DNA of 64,000 nt from NCBI GenBank assembly GCA_016871675.1, contig VHCN01000003.1, positions 28,707 through 92,706 of the forward strand. The letters run 5' to 3'. The notes under the pieces are model-generated. The model had not been told where the DNA came from and made no database searches. It worked only from the letters and a program-made list of their open reading frames with translations. Every line of letters starts with the position of its first letter. The stretch's first letter is position 1. The position numbers and the translations under genes are program-made. The stretch is from Verrucomicrobiota bacterium. Its GTDB lineage: Bacteria; Verrucomicrobiota; Verrucomicrobiia; Limisphaerales; VHCN01. This document shows positions 47,291 through 56,586 of the stretch, one piece after another.

Positions 47291-49108
47291 ATGGCCGGCT
47301 TCATCTCTGAATCCACGAAGGAGCAGATCCGCGGCGCGAGCGACATCGTCGAGATCGTGCAATCCTACATCGGGCCGTTGAAGCGCACCGGCGCGAACTT
47401 CTCCGCGCTCTGTCCGTTTCACCGGGAGAAGACGCCGAGCTTCAGCGTGAATCCCTCGAAGCAGATTTTTTACTGCTTTGGCTGCCACAAGGGCGGCGAC
47501 GTGTTCAAGTTCGTCAGCCTCTACGAGAACATCCCGTTTCCCGACGCGCTGCGGCGGCTCGCCGAACGGGCGCGCATCCCGATTGAGTTCGACCAGTCGC
47601 CCGGCGCGCAACAGCAGCGCCACGTGAAGGACATCCTGCTGCAAATGCACGAGCAGATCACGCAGCGCTGGCACGCCGCGTTGCTCAACGACGCCGCCGG
47701 GCAGGTCGCCCGCGATTACCTCGCCCGCCGCGGCGTGACCGACGATGCCGTGAAGCTCTTCCGCCTCGGCTACGCGCCCGACAAATGGGACGACACCGTG
47801 AACTGGTCGCGCGGGAAGGGCTTCGACGCCGCGCTCGTCGAGCAGGGTGGGCTCATCCTCAAACGCGACGGCGGCGACGGCCACTACGACCGCTTCCGCG
47901 GGCGGCTGATCTTTCCGATTTGCGACGCGCAGGGGCGCGTCATCGGCTTCAGCGGGCGCATCCTCGCCGGCGACGACAAGACCGCGAAATACGTGAACTC
48001 GCCCGAGACGCCGATCTTCAGCAAGGGCCGCGTCTGCTTCGGCCTCGACAAATCGCACCGCGCCATCAGCGAGAAAGACTGCGCGATCATCTGCGAAGGG
48101 CAGCTCGACTTGATCGCCATTTTCATGTCCGGCGTGCAGCACGTCGTCGCCCCGCAGGGCACCGCGCTCACCGCCGAGCACGCGCGCCTGCTCAAGCGCT
48201 ACGCGGACGAAGTCGTGCTGTGCTTCGACGCCGACAACGCCGGCCAGAACGCCACCGTCCGCGCGCTCGACGCGTTGCTCGCCGCCGGGCTCGCCATCCG
48301 CGTCGCCACAGTGCCCGCGCCGCACGACCCCGACAGTTTCATCAAGCAGAACGGCGGTCCCGCATTTGCCGAACTCATCCGCCGCGCCGAGGGGTTCTTC
48401 GACTACTACCTCAACCGGCTCTGCGCCACGAACGATGTCCACACCGACAAGGGCCGCTCCGCCGTGCAACGCGCGATGGCGGAAGCCGCGTGGAAGACGA
48501 ATGACGAAGTGACGCTTCAGCACTGCGCGCAAAAGACGGCCGGCCGGCTCGGAGTCCCCCCCGGCGCCGTGCTCGCGGAATTCAAGAAAGGCCCGCCGAC
48601 CCTCGGCGCGCCGCGAGCCGCCGCGGATGCGCCCGCCCAGGCCGAAGCGGCCAGACCGCCAAGCCGCCCCAATGCGCAGGAATTCTGGCTGCTGCGGCTG
48701 TTGCTGCTTCACGACGAGCTTGTGGCGTTCGCGATGGCGCACCTCGACACCACGTGGCTCGCGCATGCGGACGCGCGGCACATTCTCTCCGTCCGAATCG
48801 CCGCGCAGCGCGAAGGCCGCTGGACGCATCTTGCCGCAATGCTCGACGAACTCGGCGACGACACCAGCCGCTCGCTCGCCACCGAGGCCGTCGCCAACGG
48901 CGCCGATGGAATCCCGAATCCCGAGCAGCAACTCCTGGATGTGCTCACGGGCATCCGCAACGCCGCGCTCGACCGGCGGCTCGCGGCATTGACGCAGCAA
49001 CTCAACCAGCCCGGCATGGACGAACCGACGCAGCTCGCCATTCTCCAATCCCAGCACGAGCTTCGACGCGACAAGCAACAGCCGTTGCGGCCGGTCACTC
49101 CGCGGTGA
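47291..49108 (+). CDS. dnaG: DNA primase DnaG
   Basis: 605 residues. It makes RNA primers at the replication fork with DnaB. The N-terminal zinc-binding domain has CPFHREKTPSFSVNPSKQ followed by IFYCFGCHKGG near residues 41-66. The RNA polymerase domain with TOPRIM fold includes IGFSGRILAGDDKTAKYVNSPE near 217-238, the catalytic Glu in ICEGQLDLIAI near 276 and DADNAGQNAT near 316. A helical C-terminal DnaB-interaction region follows. The stop TGA (49106-49108) overlaps an alternative GTG start of the next gene (GTGA). Confidence 0.97.
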   Translation: MAGFISESTKEQIRGASDIVEIVQSYIGPLKRTGANFSALCPFHREKTPSFSVNPSKQIFYCFGCHKGGDVFKFVSLYENIPFPDALRRLAERARIPIEFDQSPGAQQQRHVKDILLQMHEQITQRWHAALLNDAAGQVARDYLARRGVTDDAVKLFRLGYAPDKWDDTVNWSRGKGFDAALVEQGGLILKRDGGDGHYDRFRGRLIFPICDAQGRVIGFSGRILAGDDKTAKYVNSPETPIFSKGRVCFGLDKSHRAISEKDCAIICEGQLDLIAIFMSGVQHVVAPQGTALTAEHARLLKRYADEVVLCFDADNAGQNATVRALDALLAAGLAIRVATVPAPHDPDSFIKQNGGPAFAELIRRAEGFFDYYLNRLCATNDVHTDKGRSAVQRAMAEAAWKTNDEVTLQHCAQKTAGRLGVPPGAVLAEFKKGPPTLGAPRAAADAPAQAEAARPPSRPNAQEFWLLRLLLLHDELVAFAMAHLDTTWLAHADARHILSVRIAAQREGRWTHLAAMLDELGDDTSRSLATEAVANGADGIPNPEQQLLDVLTGIRNAALDRRLAALTQQLNQPGMDEPTQLAILQSQHELRRDKQQPLRPVTPR

Positions 49109-49113
49109 ACGTC

Positions 49114-49695
49114 ATGGCCGCGCCCCTGAAACGAATCTTGCCCTGGTGTGTTTTGGCTCCTATGTTCGCGCCCATGTTGCTGACGGCTGCCGCCCTTGCG
49201 AATGCCGGCACGGGCCAACTCACCGAGGCCGCCCCGGGTGCGGCGCCCATCGTCGTGCTGCTGCTCACGGGCGCGGTGCTGCTGGCTTTGGAAACCGTGC
49301 TGCCCGGGCTTATCGCAGGCATCATTGGGTTCATCTGCCTGATTGCGGGTGTGGCCTTGAGCTTCCGCGACTACGGCACCGAAACGGGCGGCCTCGTCCT
49401 GCTCGGGACCTTGACCGGCCTGGGAATCGGAACCGCGCTGTGGCTCAAGTATTTTCCCGACAGCCGCTACGCGAGGATTTTCATCGCCCAGCAAACCGTC
49501 GGCGAACTCGGCGCCGAGCGGCCCGAGTTGCTCCATCAAACCGGCGTGACCCATTCCAACCTGCGCCCGAGCGGCACGGCGGTCATCAACGGCCAGCGCG
49601 TGGACGTGGTGACCGAAGGCGGCCTGATCGAGAAGGGCACCGCCATAAAGGTTGTCGCCACCGAAGGAATGCGCGTGGTCGTGCGCCGGATGTAA
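49114..49695 (+). CDS. NfeD-like membrane protein
   Basis: 193 residues from ATG 49114; GTG 49105, overlapping the dnaG stop, is also in frame. An N-terminal hydrophobic leader (to about 30), then hydrophobic segments (about 44-60, 62-85 and 92-110), then a C-terminal OB-fold-like beta domain: GVTHSNLRPSGTAVINGQRVDVVTEGG near 143-170 and VVATEGMRVVVRRM at the end. The GxAxxxGxRxDVxxEGxxI pattern is the NfeD signature. NfeD proteins are usually encoded with a flotillin/SPFH protein, and floA follows after 39 bases. Confidence 0.9.
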   Translation: MAAPLKRILPWCVLAPMFAPMLLTAAALANAGTGQLTEAAPGAAPIVVLLLTGAVLLALETVLPGLIAGIIGFICLIAGVALSFRDYGTETGGLVLLGTLTGLGIGTALWLKYFPDSRYARIFIAQQTVGELGAERPELLHQTGVTHSNLRPSGTAVINGQRVDVVTEGGLIEKGTAIKVVATEGMRVVVRRM

Positions 49696-49734
49696 CTTCC
49701 CAGCCATCCAATCCAAAACCCACAAGTCCAACCC

Positions 49735-50778
49735 ATGAATCCTGAACTGCTCCAATTCGCCGCCCTGACCGACATTTTGAAAGCCGCCGGCTGGGGTGTC
49801 GGCGGTTTGATCGCGCTGATCGCCGCCATCATCGTCCTCAACTTCGGCTTCATCTACATCCGCGCGATGTTCTCCGGAGCCAAGGTCACCTTCAAAGAAC
49901 TCGTCGCCCTCCGGCTCCGCAGCCTCCCGGTCGCCCACGTCGTGGACACCCGCATCACCGCGGTGAAATCCGGGCTGCCGTTGACCATTGACGACCTTTC
50001 CACGCACTTCCTCGCGGGCGGCAGCATCGAGATGGTCGTGCAGGCGCTCATCGCCGCGAAGAAGGCCGGCATCCATCTCACCTTCGACAGCGCGTGCGCG
50101 ATCGACCTCGCCACCAAGGGCACCGGCAAGACCGTGCTCGAGGCCGTCAAGACGTCCGTCAACCCCAAGGTCATCGACTGCCCGAACCCCGGCACGGGCA
50201 AGACCACCATCGATGGCGTGGCCAAGGATGGCATCATCGTCAAGGCCAAGGCCCGCGTCACCGTCCGCACAAATCTCGTGCGCTTCGTGGGCGGCGCGAC
50301 CGAGGAGACCATCGTCGCGCGTGTCGGCGAGGGCATCGTGAGCACCATCGGCTCGGCTGACAGCTACAAGGTCGTGCTCGAGAATCCCGACCGCATCTCC
50401 AAGACCGTGCTCGACAAGGCGCTCGACGCCAGCACGGCGTTCGAGATCCTCTCGATCGACATCGCGGACGTGGACGTCGGCGAAAACGTCGGCGCCAAGC
50501 TCCAAGCCGAGCAGGCCGAGGCGAACAAACTCGTCGCGCAGGCGCAGGCCGAAGTCCGCCGCGCCGCCGCCGTGGCGACCGAGCAGGAAATGATTGCGCG
50601 CGTGGCCGAGATGCGCGCGCGCGTGGTCGAAGCCGAGGCTCAGGTTCCGCTCGCAATGGCCGAGGCCTTCCGAAGCGGCAACCTTGGCGTGATGGACTAC
50701 TACAAAATGAAGAACATCCAGTCCGACACCGGCATGCGCGAAAGCATCGCCGGCGCGGGCGCCGCGCCCAAGCCCTGA
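49735..50778 (+). CDS. floA: flotillin-like protein FloA
   Basis: 347 residues. FloA organises membrane microdomains in bacteria. An N-terminal membrane segment (about 18-45) is followed by an SPFH-like domain: [60 protein letters not shown] and [20 protein letters not shown], and then a long charged helix rich in Glu/Ala (about 255-320). [20 protein letters not shown] near the C-terminus matches the YqfA/FloA family. It follows the NfeD-like gene and precedes two small genes of unknown function on the same strand. Confidence 0.95.
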   Translation: MNPELLQFAALTDILKAAGWGVGGLIALIAAIIVLNFGFIYIRAMFSGAKVTFKELVALRLRSLPVAHVVDTRITAVKSGLPLTIDDLSTHFLAGGSIEMVVQALIAAKKAGIHLTFDSACAIDLATKGTGKTVLEAVKTSVNPKVIDCPNPGTGKTTIDGVAKDGIIVKAKARVTVRTNLVRFVGGATEETIVARVGEGIVSTIGSADSYKVVLENPDRISKTVLDKALDASTAFEILSIDIADVDVGENVGAKLQAEQAEANKLVAQAQAEVRRAAAVATEQEMIARVAEMRARVVEAEAQVPLAMAEAFRSGNLGVMDYYKMKNIQSDTGMRESIAGAGAAPKP

Positions 50779-50797
50779 CCCACCCGCGCCCAAGCCC

Positions 50798-50956
50798 ATG
50801 AGCCGGTTCTTTGACCCCAGCAAGGCGGAAGATCAACTCGCGCACGCGCCCATTGCCGAAGAATTGACGGAGCTTGGCGAACTTTTCGCCGGGATGCTTG
50901 ATCAGTTGTGCCGCGTCGGATCCGCCAGCGGAGCCAAGCCGGAGTTGACACGATGA
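50798..50956 (+). CDS. 52-residue protein downstream of floA
   Basis: The frame runs from ATG 50798 to TGA 50954-50956 and gives MSRFFDPSKAEDQLAHAPIA followed by EELTELGELFAGMLDQL. It is acidic, with a likely amphipathic helix, and has no membrane segment. The stop overlaps the next start as ATGA, and the gene is 19 bases after floA, so translation is likely. I do not recognise the family. Confidence 0.6.
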   Translation: MSRFFDPSKAEDQLAHAPIAEELTELGELFAGMLDQLCRVGSASGAKPELTR

Positions 50957-51672
50957 ACCCCGCATTCCACGCCGCCGCCGACGTGCAAGCGGTCCCGATG
51001 CTCGCCGCCGGGGACAACATCTGGATTCTGCTGGCGATGGCGATCATCGGCGGCATCTCCACGTGGCTCCAAAACCGGAACAAATCGAAGGAAGAACAGC
51101 AAACCTGGTCGCCCGAGGACGACGATGCGCCCGCCTCGCCCCGCCGCAACGCGGCGCCGCCAATTCCACCATCCACGACACCCCAAGGCTCGCGTGAGCT
51201 CGATTGGGAAGCCGAACTCAAGCGCATACTCGGCGAGGAACCCGCCCCGCCGGCTCCGACGCCGCCGAAGCTGCCACCGCCAATCCCGCAGCCCCCTGTC
51301 GCGCAGCCTGTCGCCACCCGCATCGAATACGAGCAGGAAGAGATGGAGGCGCAAGCCGCGCGCCTCGCGCCGATGCGCGAATCCGCGACAGCCTACGCGC
51401 GCGGCGGCGAGCGGACGGCCCGCGGCGGCTCGATGCAGGAATCAGCCGAAGCCCTCGCGCGCGCCGCATCCATCGAGTCAGCGGTGACCTCGCGGATGCA
51501 GCAGGTGAACGCGCAAACCGAGAAGCACACGCCGGACTTCGGGCTGCCCTCGGGAATGGGTTCCGGCAGGACGGCCGGACGCGCGGTTTCACCGTGGAGG
51601 AATCCAGCGGCGGCGCGGCAGGCCATCATCGCCTCCGTCATTTTCGGCAAGCCGAAAGGTCTGGAAAACTAA
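50953..51672 (+). CDS. membrane-anchored proline-rich protein downstream of floA
   Basis: 239 residues from ATG 50953, overlapping the previous stop. One hydrophobic segment near residues 22-38 (IWILLAMAIIGGISTWL) anchors it; the rest is cytoplasmic or periplasmic and of low complexity: Pro/Ala/Glu-rich (EEPAPPAPTPPKLPPPIPQP near 95), then Ala/Arg-rich helices near 130-175. It probably acts as a scaffold. The order dnaG, nfeD-like, floA, 52-residue protein and this gene suggests a membrane microdomain module, but no function can be assigned. Confidence 0.65.
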   Translation: MNPAFHAAADVQAVPMLAAGDNIWILLAMAIIGGISTWLQNRNKSKEEQQTWSPEDDDAPASPRRNAAPPIPPSTTPQGSRELDWEAELKRILGEEPAPPAPTPPKLPPPIPQPPVAQPVATRIEYEQEEMEAQAARLAPMRESATAYARGGERTARGGSMQESAEALARAASIESAVTSRMQQVNAQTEKHTPDFGLPSGMGSGRTAGRAVSPWRNPAAARQAIIASVIFGKPKGLEN

Positions 51673-51702
51673 CCTGCCACGCGCCGGGACAATCCCGACC
51701 GT

Positions 51703-52422
51703 TCACGGCGCGGCGGACTTGAAGAATTCCGTCTTCGCCGTCTCGACGGACGGACCCCAGATGCGGATGCGGCCGACCTTGCCCACGTCGTCGAACGAAC
51801 CAAAGCCGATGTGGCCCTTCGCGAAGGTCTTGTCCTCCGCGAGCATGATGGGCTTGGAGAAGTCGTTGAAGTAGCTCTTGATGGTGCCGGCCTTCGTGTC
51901 GCGCTCGATGCGGACCTTGTGCCACTCGTTCTCGCCCCACGTCACGCCCTTGGTGGTTTCCTTCGCGAAGTTCTTCCGCGGCGCCTCGTTCACGATGAAG
52001 ATGTTGTGCGCGTTCGGGTCCGCAGCCACGGCGATGTGGTTGTAGTAATACTTCTGCGGTTCGACGAAGCCGAAGAAGAGGCACATGTCTTGATGGCCGT
52101 AGGGCTTCTTGGTCGAGAGCAACTCGACCTCGAGCACGAAGTCCCCGAACTGCCGGTCCGCAATGAGCGCGATGTTCAACGGCGAGCGGTTCGCGGGCTT
52201 GTAATCGCTCTGCTTGTGGAGTTCGAGCGAGCCCTTGTCGCCGTCGCGAGCCATGCGCCACGCCTTCGGGTCGCTGAAGACGAACTGCTTGATGGCGTCG
52301 GGCTTCGCGAAGTCCTGCTCGTAAAGCAGCTTGAAGCCGGCGGGCAGCTTGGGCGCGTCGGCGGCGGGGGCGGCGGGACCGGCGAGAAGGGTGAAGGCGA
52401 AGGCGAGAAGGAGTTTCTTCAT
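51703..52422 (-). CDS. secreted DUF1080-like (concanavalin-type) protein
   Basis: 239 residues with a signal peptide (1 to about 21, LLLAFAFTLLAGPAAPAA). The rest is a beta-sandwich of the LamG/concanavalin type as in DUF1080 proteins: LLYEQDFAKPDAIKQFVFSD near 33, FGDFVLEVELLSTKKPYGHQD near 90, WHKVRIERDTKAGTIKSYFND near 168 and GHIGFGSFDDVGKVGRIRIWG near 200. DUF1080 is linked to 3-keto-disaccharide hydrolysis by family naming. It is on the same strand as the Gfo/Idh gene and may act in the same sugar pathway. Confidence 0.8.
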   Translation of the reverse strand: MKKLLLAFAFTLLAGPAAPAADAPKLPAGFKLLYEQDFAKPDAIKQFVFSDPKAWRMARDGDKGSLELHKQSDYKPANRSPLNIALIADRQFGDFVLEVELLSTKKPYGHQDMCLFFGFVEPQKYYYNHIAVAADPNAHNIFIVNEAPRKNFAKETTKGVTWGENEWHKVRIERDTKAGTIKSYFNDFSKPIMLAEDKTFAKGHIGFGSFDDVGKVGRIRIWGPSVETAKTEFFKSAAP

Positions 52423-52578
52423 GTCGCGGCCAGTTCTCTCAAACTACGGCGCTTCGCGCAACCGCAAGCACGGGCGGCGGAGGCAGGAAGCCCGGATCCC
52501 AAAGACTTTGCGCTCCTTTGCGTCTCCCGCGTCGCTTCGCCGAACTCCAGCCGGATGCATTGACCATTCGTTTTCCGC

Positions 52579-54027
52579 TCACACATTCTCCGGCACGACG
52601 AACGGCTTGCGGTAGTCGCGCGTGAGCATTTTGTCCGCGTCGGCGTTGCCGGTGAACTTTTCTGTCTTGGGGTTCATCGTCAGAACGGGGCCGAGGGTGA
52701 GCTTGTCCGTGTTCACGTCCACTTCGTTGGCCTTGAGGTGTTCGACCATGCGGTCGAAGGTGGCCTGCGCGTCGCGGTCGCCCTTGATCTTCTCGCGGAT
52801 TTCGCCGGGCGCGGCCTTCTGGCCGAGGCGATACGAGATGTTGCCGGTGTGGCAGAGCGCGCTGCTGAGGTGGCCTTCGAGGATGTCGGCGTGCAGGTCC
52901 TCGGTCTTCCGGCTGCGGACGGCGTCGAGGAAGTTCGCAAAGTGGTCCACGGCGCCGCTCCACTTCTTGATTTCCTTGCCGTCCTTGTCGAACGCGGTGG
53001 CGCCGGTGTAGTTGGGCACGAGCACGCGCCCGCCTTCGCAGTGGATGACCACGCCGACGGAAGAGCCGAGGTAGTTATCCATGTTGCGCGCGCCCTTGGC
53101 GGACGGGAGGCCGCGGACTTCGAAGATGAGCGGCGCCTTTGGGTAGTCATGATAGACGATTTGCGTGTTGGCGGTTTCGCCGTCATCCACGTAACCGAGG
53201 CGGCCGCCGGTGCTCCACACGCGGGGGCTGAGTTCCATTTCACCGGTGAACCAGCGGGCGATGTCCATCTGGTGGATGCCCTGGTTGCCGAGGTCACCGT
53301 TGCCGTAGTTCCACACCCAGTGCCAGTCGTAGTGCAGCTTCTTGCGGCGAAGCTCGTCCTTCGGCGCGGGACCGCACCACAGGTCGAAGTCAATTCCCGC
53401 GGGAATCGGATGGGGCGCGTCGCTCTTGCCAATGCTCCCGCGCGGCTTGTAGCAGGTGCCGCGGGCGATGAGAATCTTCCCGAGGTTGCCGGCCTGCACC
53501 CACTTGACGGCCTCGCCGATGCCCGCGCGCGAGGAGCGGCTCTGCGTGCCGGTTTGCACGATCTTCTTGTATTTGCGCGCCGCGTTCACGATCTGGCGGC
53601 CTTCCCAGACGTTGTGCGAGACGGGTTTTTCGACGTAAACATCCTTGCCCGCCTGAATCGCCCAGATGGACGCCAGCGCGTGCCAGTGGTTCGGCGTGGC
53701 GATGCACACGAGGTCGATGTCCTTGTTCTCAAACGCCTTCCTCATGTCGGTGTAGGCGGTGACTTTGATGCCCTTCTTGTCCTGTGCGTCCACGCCACCG
53801 CGGAGAATCTTGTCGTCCACGTCGCACAGCGCGCGCAGTTGCACGCCGCGGTCCTTGAGGGCGTTCATGCCGCTGATGTGCGAGCCGCCGCGTCCGCCAA
53901 AGCCGACGACGAGCGCGCCGAGCGTGTCGCCCGGGCTCTTCTGCGCCCAAGCGGTGGGCGCAATGTAGAACACAGTGCCGGCGGCTGCGGACGCCTTGAG
54001 GAATCCGCGACGATTGAAGTATTTCAT
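52579..54027 (-). CDS. Tat-exported Gfo/Idh/MocA family oxidoreductase
   Basis: 482 residues from ATG 54027; the in-frame extension to 54243 is the reverse of the next gene. The N-terminus MKYFNRRGFLKASAAAG is a twin-arginine signal (RRGFLK). The Rossmann domain has VVGFGGRGGSHISGMNAL near 40, the EKP motif in DVYVEKPVSHNVWEG near 130, and the substrate-domain segments GNGDLGNQGIHQMDIARW near 240 and GYVDDGETANTQIVYHDYPK near 275. It probably oxidises a sugar or cyclitol with NAD(P) or transfers hydride within it. Its neighbours are a PmoA-like protein and a DUF1080 protein. Confidence 0.92.
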   Translation of the reverse strand: MKYFNRRGFLKASAAAGTVFYIAPTAWAQKSPGDTLGALVVGFGGRGGSHISGMNALKDRGVQLRALCDVDDKILRGGVDAQDKKGIKVTAYTDMRKAFENKDIDLVCIATPNHWHALASIWAIQAGKDVYVEKPVSHNVWEGRQIVNAARKYKKIVQTGTQSRSSRAGIGEAVKWVQAGNLGKILIARGTCYKPRGSIGKSDAPHPIPAGIDFDLWCGPAPKDELRRKKLHYDWHWVWNYGNGDLGNQGIHQMDIARWFTGEMELSPRVWSTGGRLGYVDDGETANTQIVYHDYPKAPLIFEVRGLPSAKGARNMDNYLGSSVGVVIHCEGGRVLVPNYTGATAFDKDGKEIKKWSGAVDHFANFLDAVRSRKTEDLHADILEGHLSSALCHTGNISYRLGQKAAPGEIREKIKGDRDAQATFDRMVEHLKANEVDVNTDKLTLGPVLTMNPKTEKFTGNADADKMLTRDYRKPFVVPENV

Positions 54028-54073
54028 GAGGGGTTGGGGTGGCTGGTTGAGGGAGGTGTCGATTCGAAAACAA

Positions 54074-55045
54074 CTACTTGCCAGATTGGGTCCAGTCCGC
54101 GTATCGGGCGGCGACGTTGCCCTGCTTTTCGTCGCCCTCGTGAAAGTAGTAGCGATATTTCCACGTGAGCGATTTGCCGGCTTCGATCTTGATGTCGCCG
54201 AGGTTGGGTTCGGCGCGCTTGCTCTCGAAGTCGTGCACGCCAAAGGGGTTCGCCGAAAACAGGCCGTAGTCGCGCACGTGCCACCACGTGGGGTGCTTGG
54301 GATTCGACGGGTGGTCGAAGATGGCGACGCCGACGGTCTTGCCCTCGTTCGGGCCGTAATAATCGCACCACGCAGCGCGCTTGCCCCAGGTCTGCGCCCC
54401 GGTCACGCCCGTGCTCAGCACGATCTGGCCGGTGGGCTTGCCTGCGTTGAATTTGTTCGGCTTGAGCCGCATGGTCTCCGCAAGCCGGATGGAGCAGGAA
54501 CCTTCCTTGGTGTCGCCGAGGACGACCTCGCCTTCGCTCGCGATGTAAGTGATGTCGAGGTCGATCGTGCGGTCGGCGTGGAACCGCATCGTGCGCTCGT
54601 CGGTGCAGACGGTCTTGCCCTCGATCGTGACCCACTTGTTCGCCGAGCGGAGCGTCGCGACCTTGTCGCCGGACTTCAGTTCGAGGAACTTCACGTGGAC
54701 CGTCTTGCCGGACTTCGCGCCCTCCGCCCAGAAATCAGAGCCATTGACCGCGCCGTGCGCATACCAGAGGCCGCGGTGGTGCGGATGATCGGGATCCTCG
54801 TTCTCGACCTTCTTCATCGGGGCGTGCCGGGTCATGTGCACGCCGCCGGGGCCGATGACCGGGTAGCAATAGGGGCGCGGGACATCCTTGAAGTGATACT
54901 GGGTGAACAACTGGCCGTTGAGTTCGACGCGGACCGACTTCTCGCCCTCCGTCAACTTGACGGCATCGGCAGCCGTGGCCGGCATCGAGAGGATGGCGAA
55001 CACGGCTGCGACCGGGAGGAGCTGTGGTCGGACTTTGGCGAACAT
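54074..55045 (-). CDS. PmoA-like (DUF6807) secreted protein
   Basis: 323 residues from ATG 55045; the frame continues into poly-C sequence upstream, which is not coding. A signal peptide (about 8-26, LPVAAVFAILSMPATAAD) precedes a beta-rich domain of the methane-oxygenase-PmoA-like/DUF6807 family: GQLFTQYHFKDVPRPYCYPV near 45, GPGGVHMTRHAPMKKVENED near 65, HPHHRGLWYAHGAVNG near 87, and a C-terminal SLTWKYRYYFHEGD. The family is found with sugar-degrading genes; its activity is unproven. It heads the minus-strand run to the Gfo/Idh and DUF1080 genes, and a poly-G pair lies just upstream. Confidence 0.85.
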   Translation of the reverse strand: MFAKVRPQLLPVAAVFAILSMPATAADAVKLTEGEKSVRVELNGQLFTQYHFKDVPRPYCYPVIGPGGVHMTRHAPMKKVENEDPDHPHHRGLWYAHGAVNGSDFWAEGAKSGKTVHVKFLELKSGDKVATLRSANKWVTIEGKTVCTDERTMRFHADRTIDLDITYIASEGEVVLGDTKEGSCSIRLAETMRLKPNKFNAGKPTGQIVLSTGVTGAQTWGKRAAWCDYYGPNEGKTVGVAIFDHPSNPKHPTWWHVRDYGLFSANPFGVHDFESKRAEPNLGDIKIEAGKSLTWKYRYYFHEGDEKQGNVAARYADWTQSGK

Positions 55046-55053
55046 GGTGGCGG

Positions 55054-55081
55054 ATGTTAGGAGGGTGATGTGCGTGGTCAA
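55054..55081 (-). promoter_or_regulatory. candidate promoter of the pmoA-like operon
   Basis: On the minus strand, TTGACC (complement of 55076-55081) and TAACAT (complement of 55054-55059) are 16 bases apart and resemble -35 and -10 elements. The -10 is only 8 bases before the start codon, so the transcript would have almost no leader. The poly-C tract begins 16 bases upstream of the -35. Confidence 0.3.
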
Positions 55082-55095
55082 CATTTTTCCCGGCG

Positions 55096-55172
<77 letters not shown>

Positions 55173-55333
55173 AACACCGGTTTTCAGCCGGGGTTTCGGG
55201 AACGGGCAACCGGCTGTCGGCCTGACCAGTCCACTGCAATTCAGGTTCGTCACGGCATTTTGCAGATTGCAATTCACCCTGCCCCCCGGTATGTCTCTGC
55301 GCGTTCCAAGCCTGACTCAACCACGGGAATCAC

Positions 55334-56386
55334 ATGGCACAGACCATCTACCACGCAAGCGTTGAAGGTGCGCAACATGGCGGCAAGGGCCTTGAAGGCT
55401 TCCTCGACTTTGCCAAGAAGTCCGGCGCGCGCGGCGCCCAGCCCAGCAACTACATGCTCAACGGCGGCAAGCTCTTCCGCCCCGTCCAGGAAATCCGCGA
55501 CGCCTTCACCTCGCGCGGACTTGTGCTCGACGGCATCTCGGCACACTGCCCGTTTTGGGTCCATACCAGCGCGTGGACGGGCACCAAATCCGGCCATCCT
55601 TTCATCGGCCCGGACGTCGCCAAGCAGTCCCCCGAACAAGTCGAGAAATGGCACGAGAACTACCTCCTCAAGCTGATGGACATCGCCGCGGAACTTGGCG
55701 TGAAGATCATGCCCATGTTCTGGGGCGTCTCGCACGGGTGGGAACTTGCCACCGGCTATCCGTGGGGTTTCTGGGCGGGACCTGACCCAAAGGTGAAGTC
55801 CGGCAAATACGACCTGCTCGCCGAGGGCAATGACCGCTTCGTCAAAAAAACGGCCAAGCTCCGCAAGCACGCGAATTCGCTCGGCATCAAGCTCTGCCAC
55901 GAAATCCACCCCGGCACCGCCGCGATGTGCGCGGACGACTTCAACCTGCTCGTCAAGATTTGCAACGACGACCCCTGCCTCGGCGTCAATGCCGACCCCT
56001 CGCACTGCTGGGAAGGCGAGGATTGGGAGACGCGCTTTCGCAAGGTCGCCAACCGCGTCTACGCCTGCCACGTGAAGAACTTCGTCATTCGCGGCGGCGT
56101 GCCGCTGCGCAAGATGGACGGCCACTGGCCGAACCGCGCGATGCAATTCACCGACCTGCCGAGCGGCGAACTCAACATGGTCCGCTACGCCGAGATGCTT
56201 GTGGACATCGGGTATCCCCGCCGCTACTGCGCCGCGATGGGCCGGAAGACCGCGCCGCTCATTGTCGAGGCCGAGAGCGCGTATCGCGACCTCGATGCCG
56301 CGAGCTCGAACGGCATCGCCTACGTTCGCGACCACCTCTGCTTCCCCCTCGCCACGGGCTCCTTCGAGGAAGGCATGGGCGCATGA
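55334..56386 (+). CDS. TIM-barrel sugar phosphate isomerase/epimerase-like protein
   Basis: 350 residues with no signal peptide. It is a xylose isomerase-like TIM barrel: GLVLDGISAHCPFWVHTSAW near residue 62, KIMPMFWGVSHGWELATGYP near 125, GIKLCHEIHPGTAAMCADDF with a metal-ligand Glu near 183, GVNADPSHCWEGEDW with metal-ligand Asp/His near 220, VYACHVKNFVIRGG near 240, and PLIVEAESAYRD with a final Glu near 315. It probably acts on a sugar in the same pathway as the divergent pmoA-like, Gfo/Idh and DUF1080 genes. The poly-G tracts occupy its upstream region. Confidence 0.85.
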   Translation: MAQTIYHASVEGAQHGGKGLEGFLDFAKKSGARGAQPSNYMLNGGKLFRPVQEIRDAFTSRGLVLDGISAHCPFWVHTSAWTGTKSGHPFIGPDVAKQSPEQVEKWHENYLLKLMDIAAELGVKIMPMFWGVSHGWELATGYPWGFWAGPDPKVKSGKYDLLAEGNDRFVKKTAKLRKHANSLGIKLCHEIHPGTAAMCADDFNLLVKICNDDPCLGVNADPSHCWEGEDWETRFRKVANRVYACHVKNFVIRGGVPLRKMDGHWPNRAMQFTDLPSGELNMVRYAEMLVDIGYPRRYCAAMGRKTAPLIVEAESAYRDLDAASSNGIAYVRDHLCFPLATGSFEEGMGA

Positions 56387-56586
56387 TGCGCCATTTCAAG
56401 GGTCCCCTCATCGTCCCGGCGAGAAATTCGGCGGCAGTGTCGGTGTGCTCACCGTGTCGGTCATCGCGCCATTCTGGCTGATTGCCGGTGCCAAGGTCGG
56501 CAAGGAACGCCCTGCGCCGCGTGAGGCGGAGCGGGGCCAGTAGCCGGGCGAAGTCCCGTCGATGGCGCCGGCCTGCAGCGTTGCGG

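Noticed and set aside
56387..56586. Short plus-strand frame with one hydrophobic segment after the TIM-barrel gene
   Set aside because: There is no start codon of its own with similarity, and the frame overlaps the isomerase out of frame; it could be a remnant but evidence is weak.
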